A stretch of 42,199 nucleotides of DNA, from contig JAGVVD010000027.1 of the NCBI GenBank assembly GCA_019135865.1, forward strand, positions 1 through 42,199. Direction: 5' to 3'. Shown one piece after another: positions 37,096-42,199 of the stretch (the stretch's first letter is position 1; each line of letters starts with the position of its first letter). The position numbers and the translations under genes are program-made. The DNA comes from Elusimicrobiota bacterium. GTDB lineage: Bacteria; Elusimicrobiota; Elusimicrobia; Elusimicrobiales; UBA9959. The notes beneath the pieces are model-generated. The model was not told the DNA's origin. It ran no database searches and saw only the letters and a list, made by a program, of their open reading frames with translations.

Positions 37096-40000
37096 ATGGC
37101 CAAGAATCCCGCCAAAGCCGCCGCCCCGGTCCTGGAGAGCGACAAGAAGCTCGCCTTCCCGCACGCGCTGCTGATCAGCGCCAGCGCCGGCTCGGGCAAG
37201 ACCTACACCCTCACCCAGCGCTACGTGCAGCTTCTCCTCTCGGAAAAAGTCCCCGACAACGACCTCTCCAGTATCCTGGCCGTCACGTTCACCAACAACG
37301 CCGCCAAGGAGATGAAGTCGCGCATCCTGGGCTGGCTCAAGGACCTGGCCCTGGAGCGGGACGAGGAGAAGCTCAAGGAGACCATGGCGCTGGTCTCGCT
37401 CTCCCGCGCGGAGATAGTGAAACGCGCCGGCGCGCTGGTGGACCGCGTCATAGACAATTACTCCGATTTCCACATCCAGACCATCGACAGCTTCCTCGCC
37501 CGCGTCATGTCGGCCAGCGTGGACGAGCTCAAGCTGCCGCTCAAGGCCGAGATCACCATGGCCTACGACGTCCTCATCGACCTGGCGCTCTACAGCATGT
37601 TCTCGCGCATCGGCAAGGACCTGCCCGAGGCCGAGATCGACAGGTTCCTCGCCGTCCTGCCCAAGAGCACGGCCTATCCCTGGAACCCGGTCATGCGCGT
37701 CAGGGAGAACTTCGACAGCTTCCTCAGGCAGGAGGGCAAGACGGCCGGCGTCATAGCCCGCGGCGAGGGCGACTACGAGGCCGCCGTCCTCAACAAGTTC
37801 AAGACGGTCCTCAAGGAGACCCGCGCGCTGGTCGGCCGCTTCGGTCCCGCGCTGGTCAAGGAGAGCGCCCGCGACGCCATGCACGCCGAAAGCGTCACCG
37901 ATTTCCTGGCCGCCTGGAGCTTTAAGTTCGGCGTCTTCAACGGCCAGAAGAAGTCCAAGTTCCCCGAGGACTGGGATAAGGACATAGCCCGCCTTAGCGA
38001 CCTGGTCATAGAGCTCACCGAGCTCAACGCCGCCGCCTATTACCATCCCTATGTCGGCATCTACGACCGGTTCAAGGAGGAGCTGGAGCGGGTCAAGCGC
38101 GGCAAGACCGACGTCATCCACATAAACGACATCGCCAAGCGGCTGGCCTCCTACATAAACGCCGACAATGTGCCCGAGGTCTACTTAAAGCTCGGCGAGC
38201 GCATCAGCCATTTCCTCATCGACGAGTTCCAGGACACCAACCGCCTGCAGTGGGACGTCATCCGCCCGCTGGTGGAGGAGGGGCTGTCCAAGACCGGCTC
38301 GTTGTTCGTCGTGGGCGACATCAAGCAGGCCATCTACATGTTCCGCAACGCCGACTACCGCATCATGCGCGATTTCCTCGATAAAGCCGAGGGCAAGAAG
38401 CCGGAGCCCGAGCATATCTCGCTGGCCTCGCTGGGCGGCGAGCTGAAATACTCCGACCTTCCCGTCAATTACCGCTCCGACGGCAATGTGCTGGGCTATG
38501 TGGACACGCTTTTCAAGGAGAAGCTCAAGAACTCGCCCGACCTGCTGGGCGAGGATATCACCGAGCTGACCACCTACGACCAGAGCGTCCGGCCCGACCG
38601 GGTCAAGGACGGCTATGTCCGCACCGACGTTCTGGAGCTCGACGACCCCGACGACGCCGCGGAGCAGAAGCGTTGGCTGCTGGCTGCGGTCGAGGGCGCG
38701 CGCCGGCGATATCCTCTCGGCGAGATCGCCATCCTCGTCGCCAAGAACAAGCGCATAGAGCCGGTAGTCGAATGGCTGACCGAGGCCGGCGTGCCCGTGG
38801 CCTCGCTTAGCTCGCTCGATATACGCAAGCGCAAAGTAGTGGCGGAGCTCCTGTCCTGGCTGCGCTTCCTTGAGACCCCGTCGGACGACCTGGCCTTCGC
38901 CGATTTCATCACCGGCGATATATTCACCAAGCTCACCGGCCTCTCCGCCGACGATATGCGCGGCTTCATCTTCGAGGCCCGCCAGCAGGACCGCAACGCC
39001 CTTTTATACGCCGCCTTCCGCAACCATCCCAGGTACGGCAAATACTGGGAGCGGCACCTGGACGAGTCCTTCCGCAAGGTGGGCTACCTGCCGCTCTATG
39101 AGCTGGCCTCGCTGGTATACGCCGCTTTCAAAGTCTTCGACAATTTCCCGTCCGAGCAGGCCTTCCTGGCCCGGCTGCTCGACGCCGTCACCGCCCTGGA
39201 GGCCGAGGGCGTCACCAGCCCGCGCGCCTTCATCGAATACGCCTCCGGCGAGGACGAGGATAAGTCCAAGGTCTTCGCCATAGCCCTGCCCGAGTACATA
39301 GACGCCGTGCGCGTCATGACCTTCCACAAGTCCAAGGGCCTGGGCTTCTCCGTGGTCATCAACCTGATGTACGAGGAGAAGAGCCAGTCCGACCCGATGT
39401 ATTTCGAGGAGAAGGACGGCGCCATCCACGTCTATCACATAACCAAGTCCGCGGCCGAGCAGTCCGTAAAACTCCGCCCGGTATACGAGGGCCGCAGGAC
39501 CGACTCCGCCGTGCAGGACCTCAATGTCCTCTATGTTATTTCCACCCGCGCCCGCCACGAGCTCTACAATTTAGTGGTAAAAAAGAAGCGCAAGACCGAA
39601 GCCGGCGAACCCAAGCTGAGCGACCTCTTCACCACCTGCGAGCTGGGCAAGCCCGCTAGTCGCACTCCCGCTGCCCGCAAGCCCAGCGCCCCGGTAGAGA
39701 TAGCCGCCCCGGTCGCGCGCCCCGAACGCGGCTTTGAGGCAGCCAAGCCCACCTATACCAGCTATTTCGAGACCGCCGAGGGCGACCTGGTCCACGCCAT
39801 ACTGGCCCGGTTCATAGAGCTGCCGGGGGACCTGGAGGGGGAGATCTCCGCCGCCTTCGATGAGCTGTCCCCCAAGTATCCCTTCAAGTTCGACAAGTCC
39901 AAGGTGGTCAAAAGCCTGGTCTCTTTCCTCAAGAGCCCTGAGGCCGCGCCCCTGTTCGCCGCCGCCCCCGGCCGCCAGGTCCTTGTAGAGGCCGAGTTCA

Positions 40001-40209
40001 TAGACAAGTCCGGCTCCCTCTTCCGCATGGACCGCGTCCTCATAGACGCCGACTCCGTCACCGTCATCGACTTCAAAACCGGCCAGGAAAACACCGCCAA
40101 ATACACCCCCCAGATGAAGAACTACCTTGCTATCCTCACCGAGGCCTACTCCAAACCCGCCAATGGCCTCCTCGCCTATGTGGATTTGGGGAAATCACTC
40201 TTGATATAG
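37096..40209 (+). CDS. AddA/RecB-like helicase-nuclease
   Basis: A 1,037-residue ATP-dependent exonuclease. UvrD-type helicase motifs: Walker A ISASAGSGKT (residues ~27-36), TFTNNAAKEM, Walker B FLIDEFQDT near 376, DIKQAIYMFR, and VMTFHKSKGLGFSVVI. A C-terminal PD-(D/E)XK nuclease follows: VEAEFIDKSGSLFRMDRVLID, VIDFKTG, YTPQMKNYLAIL. This is the AddA/RecB arrangement, which processes double-strand breaks for recombination and degrades foreign linear DNA. The usual partner, AddB, is not in the window. It is single-gene with a leaderless promoter and borders the low-GC cassette directly downstream. Confidence 0.87.
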   Translation: MAKNPAKAAAPVLESDKKLAFPHALLISASAGSGKTYTLTQRYVQLLLSEKVPDNDLSSILAVTFTNNAAKEMKSRILGWLKDLALERDEEKLKETMALVSLSRAEIVKRAGALVDRVIDNYSDFHIQTIDSFLARVMSASVDELKLPLKAEITMAYDVLIDLALYSMFSRIGKDLPEAEIDRFLAVLPKSTAYPWNPVMRVRENFDSFLRQEGKTAGVIARGEGDYEAAVLNKFKTVLKETRALVGRFGPALVKESARDAMHAESVTDFLAAWSFKFGVFNGQKKSKFPEDWDKDIARLSDLVIELTELNAAAYYHPYVGIYDRFKEELERVKRGKTDVIHINDIAKRLASYINADNVPEVYLKLGERISHFLIDEFQDTNRLQWDVIRPLVEEGLSKTGSLFVVGDIKQAIYMFRNADYRIMRDFLDKAEGKKPEPEHISLASLGGELKYSDLPVNYRSDGNVLGYVDTLFKEKLKNSPDLLGEDITELTTYDQSVRPDRVKDGYVRTDVLELDDPDDAAEQKRWLLAAVEGARRRYPLGEIAILVAKNKRIEPVVEWLTEAGVPVASLSSLDIRKRKVVAELLSWLRFLETPSDDLAFADFITGDIFTKLTGLSADDMRGFIFEARQQDRNALLYAAFRNHPRYGKYWERHLDESFRKVGYLPLYELASLVYAAFKVFDNFPSEQAFLARLLDAVTALEAEGVTSPRAFIEYASGEDEDKSKVFAIALPEYIDAVRVMTFHKSKGLGFSVVINLMYEEKSQSDPMYFEEKDGAIHVYHITKSAAEQSVKLRPVYEGRRTDSAVQDLNVLYVISTRARHELYNLVVKKKRKTEAGEPKLSDLFTTCELGKPASRTPAARKPSAPVEIAAPVARPERGFEAAKPTYTSYFETAEGDLVHAILARFIELPGDLEGEISAAFDELSPKYPFKFDKSKVVKSLVSFLKSPEAAPLFAAAPGRQVLVEAEFIDKSGSLFRMDRVLIDADSVTVIDFKTGQENTAKYTPQMKNYLAILTEAYSKPANGLLAYVDLGKSLLI

Positions 40210-40287
40210 ATGTTAAATCGCGGGCATAATATAAGTTCCTGAGAGTACTAGCACTTTCATTAAAAAGCGGTTAGAAAGGAAAACAAG

Positions 40288-41556
40288 ATGATAAGCCGAT
40301 TTAGTGTCAAAAACTATAAGTCACTAATGGATGTAAATGTTAATTTATTCCCATTGACGGTTGTTTTAGGGCCAAATTCAGCAGGTAAGAGCAACCTTTT
40401 TGATGCGTTAAATTTAGTGGCGCGATTGGTTACGAAAAAAAATATCAAAGAGGCTTTCGAGTCACATCGGGGGTTGCCAATCGAATCAATTTCATATTCT
40501 GAGGGGGATATCACTGACTTGAAAAACAAAGAAAATCACATTATTTCCTTTGAGATTGATGTGGTGCTAACTGAGCAAGTTGTTTTAGATGTTGAGCAAC
40601 GTATTCGGGATTTGCGAAAACGCATCGATACTCCGCATTTACCGAATGAGGAGAAGCCGCGTGTTACTGAAAAGTATTTGAGATATCGTATTGAGCTTGA
40701 TATACAGCCCGAGACGGGCATCGTTCGTGTGATAGACGAAGCGTTGGTCGCCTTAAGGAAAAATGGCGAAGTGAGGTCTAGAAATCCATTTATCTCAAAG
40801 AGTGGTGGGAAAATCCGCTTGAGGATGGAGGGGCAGTCTCATCCAACTTTTCATGATGTGGGATTGGACTATACTATCGTTTCCACCCCGCTATATGCAC
40901 CACATTATCCGCATATTACGGCTTTTCGTGAGGAACTTTCGCGATGCCTGTTTTACTACTTTGAGCCGCGCAAATTGATGCGAGAGAGTAATGCAATTGC
41001 AGATGTAACAACCCCCACACCTGAAGGTGGGGAACTTGCTGCTTTCTATCATACCGTCAAGGTTAAAAAACCTAAGCATTTTGAATCTTTAAAGCTTGCA
41101 GCCAGGCAAATATTGCCTAGGTTAACAGATCTCGACATTCAGCGGACAGAAAAGGCCGAGTTGTTTCTAAAGATTACAGAGGATTCTGCTTCTTACTCGA
41201 ATCAGTTGATTTCAGAGGGCACTTTGAGGGTGTTAGGGCTGTTGGCAATTCTGTCGCCTATTACTGGCGCATCTACAGTCGGGTATGAGGAGCCAGAAAA
41301 TGGGGTTCACCCAAGGAGATTGCAGAATATTGCCGAGTTGTTGAGGAATGCCGCAGATGGTAATAGGCAGATTTTAGTGAACACTCATTCGCCGATACTT
41401 CCTACATACTTTAGTGACACGGAGTTGCTTGTCTGCCAAAGACGAGGAAATGGTACGGAGTTCGTTCCATTTAAGTCCTTTGGTGTCTTATATAAAGAAG
41501 GGGAAATATCGAAATACCTGGAGGAAAGGATTATTCGGGGTGATTACGGTGGCTAA
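40288..41556 (+). CDS. AAA ATPase of the OLD/PARIS (AAA15/AAA21) type
   Basis: A 422-residue ABC-like ATPase. It begins RFSVKNYKSLMDVNVNL, with Walker A VLGPNSAGKSNLFDALNLV (residues ~26-44), a signature-like LISEGTLRVLGLLAIL, Walker B VGYEEPENGVHPRRLQNIAELL near 331, and the switch His in NTHSPILPTYF. No C-terminal TOPRIM is fused; instead a separate overlapping gene supplies a TOPRIM-like protein. This is the organisation of two-gene defence modules such as PARIS (AriA AAA15 plus AriB). The binding site AAAGGA precedes the ATG. Codon use is distinctly AT-rich next to the neighbouring gene, so acquisition is likely. Confidence 0.85.
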   Translation: MISRFSVKNYKSLMDVNVNLFPLTVVLGPNSAGKSNLFDALNLVARLVTKKNIKEAFESHRGLPIESISYSEGDITDLKNKENHIISFEIDVVLTEQVVLDVEQRIRDLRKRIDTPHLPNEEKPRVTEKYLRYRIELDIQPETGIVRVIDEALVALRKNGEVRSRNPFISKSGGKIRLRMEGQSHPTFHDVGLDYTIVSTPLYAPHYPHITAFREELSRCLFYYFEPRKLMRESNAIADVTTPTPEGGELAAFYHTVKVKKPKHFESLKLAARQILPRLTDLDIQRTEKAELFLKITEDSASYSNQLISEGTLRVLGLLAILSPITGASTVGYEEPENGVHPRRLQNIAELLRNAADGNRQILVNTHSPILPTYFSDTELLVCQRRGNGTEFVPFKSFGVLYKEGEISKYLEERIIRGDYGG

Positions 41557-42127
41557 ATATCACGTTAAACTTTTTTTGGAGGATGCAGGCCATCAGGCAA
41601 TTATTCCCCCGTTGTTTAGGCGGTTGGTGCGCGATAATAATTTAGATGAAAGGGACTTTGATTTGTTGGTCTTGCATAGTCGAGGTGGCAAATCTTTAGA
41701 AGCTTTTAAAAATTTTATTGCCGAGGCTCGTAGTTTCCCGAGTTTGACTGCGGATTTGTTGTTGGTGGCTTCTGACGCAAATTCTGCTGGATTTCTAGCT
41801 CGGAGAAAATTAATATCAACTATAGCGGAGAAATCTTCCTTCTCATGTGTTATACCGATAATTCCTGCTCCATATATTGAGCGATGGTATCTGCTTGATA
41901 TTTCGGCTTTGGCCGCGGTTACGGGTTGCAGTATCCCGCAAGTGAGTGTTTTGGCCTCTGGTTCGAAAAACCATTACAAAACAGTGTTGAGACAGGTGCT
42001 GGCTGATGTGAGTCCGCCACTCGGGGGCATTGAGTATGGCGAAAAAATTGCAGATGTGATGGATCTGTATTCTGTAGGAAAACAAGTGTTACGTCCCAGC
42101 TACCCGAGACCGCAAAACAGGCAGTAA
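41540..42127 (+). CDS. TOPRIM/DUF4276-like protein, partner of the AAA ATPase
   Basis: A 195-residue protein whose GTG start overlaps the ATPase gene by 17 bp; AGGAAAGGA lies 9 nt upstream, and a second GTG three codons later is possible. TOPRIM-like features: YHVKLFLEDAGHQ (Glu14), LLLVASDANSAGF (Asp72, Asp79) and PAPYIERWYLLD, the P-x-I-E-x-W-x-L pattern typical of DUF4276. It is expected to be the nuclease or effector of the pair. The last residues (VLRPSYPRPQNRQ) are encoded by a 35-bp repeat unit, so the original C-terminus may have been replaced by an inserted element. Confidence 0.65.
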   Translation: MITVAKYHVKLFLEDAGHQAIIPPLFRRLVRDNNLDERDFDLLVLHSRGGKSLEAFKNFIAEARSFPSLTADLLLVASDANSAGFLARRKLISTIAEKSSFSCVIPIIPAPYIERWYLLDISALAAVTGCSIPQVSVLASGSKNHYKTVLRQVLADVSPPLGGIEYGEKIADVMDLYSVGKQVLRPSYPRPQNRQ

Positions 42128-42199
42128 TTCCCACCTAACCGAGACCACATTGACTGGTTCCATTCCCAGTTAGCCGAGACCACTTTTGCCGGGGCCATT
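42095..42199 (+). repeat. Three 35-bp tandem repeats at the window edge
   Basis: Units start at 42095, 42130 and 42165. Each begins CCCA, continues TA(C/A/G)CCGAGACC and ends ATT; the remaining positions vary. Unit 1 contains the end and stop codon of the TOPRIM-like gene. Regular direct repeats of this kind occur at the ends of IS21-type elements as transposase-binding sites. No transposase is visible, but the third unit ends exactly at the last base of the window, so the array may continue. Confidence 0.7.

Noticed and set aside
42095-42199. 35-bp repeats as a CRISPR array
   Set aside because: There is no clean repeat/spacer division: the end of each unit is also partly conserved, and the first unit is inside a coding frame.

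Overview
The window looks like a high-GC, Gram-negative bacterial chromosome. Several traits recall Elusimicrobiota or related deep-branching lineages: PorV/PorQ-type outer-membrane proteins encoded beside secreted proteins with a FlgD-like C-terminal domain, a YadA-like surface protein, Lnb-type periplasmic proteins and a PHP-type DnaE paralogue. Taxonomy cannot be proven from the sequence alone. The core is GC-rich. About 2 kb at each end is clearly more AT-rich with different codon use, as expected of acquired defence cassettes.

Left accessory region (1-10,100). A low-GC TIR-domain cassette (TIR protein plus small unrecognised proteins) comes first. It is followed by a stub of a SnoaL-like gene, a NERD-nuclease/UvrD-type helicase, the intact SnoaL-like paralogue, a membrane-anchored protein with a His/Cys pattern like clan CD proteases, RhuM, a MutT-like Nudix enzyme, an XRE regulator, an ORF6N protein and an AbiEi/AbiEii toxin-antitoxin pair. 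Two copies of a 90-93 nt hairpin RNA gene, each with a -35/-10 promoter on the minus strand, flank the XRE-ORF6N-AbiE block. Two arrays of short palindromes lie beside them.

Central region (10,100-28,400). Alkylation repair (Tag) is followed by a probable cell-envelope operon: a secreted FlgD-like protein, a PorV-like barrel, a TPR protein, a 1,298-residue repeat/YadA-head/FGE-fold surface protein, a DUF6498-like membrane protein and a Nudix-DUF4105 fusion. Next come a His/Pro-rich secreted protein, a DEDDh exonuclease, a YhcG-family nuclease whose linker is made of in-frame palindromes, 5-oxoprolinase genes (pxpB and a pxpA-pxpC fusion), an MBL-fold hydrolase and a YgjP-type metallopeptidase.

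Right region (27,300-40,200). On the minus strand are an unrecognised secreted protein and a DnaE-like protein with an intact PHP site but a substituted polymerase site. On the plus strand are a second FlgD-like/PorV pair, a membrane adenylate/guanylate cyclase with no usual start codon, a secreted zinc phospholipase-C-like protein, a membrane protein and an AddA/RecB-like helicase-nuclease. The window ends in a low-GC pair, an OLD/PARIS-like AAA ATPase overlapping a TOPRIM/DUF4276-like protein, whose 3' end runs into 35-bp tandem repeats.

Two regulatory patterns recur. At least nine genes have a -10 hexamer ending 6-9 nt before the start codon, so they are probably transcribed as leaderless mRNAs. 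Four promoters carry the same inverted repeat (CGACA, six bases, TGTCG) exactly 10 nt upstream of the -10. The strongest candidates for something undescribed are the palindromic units shared by intergenic arrays and the YhcG gene, the paired hairpin RNAs, the two low-GC cassettes and the active-site-substituted DnaE paralogue.
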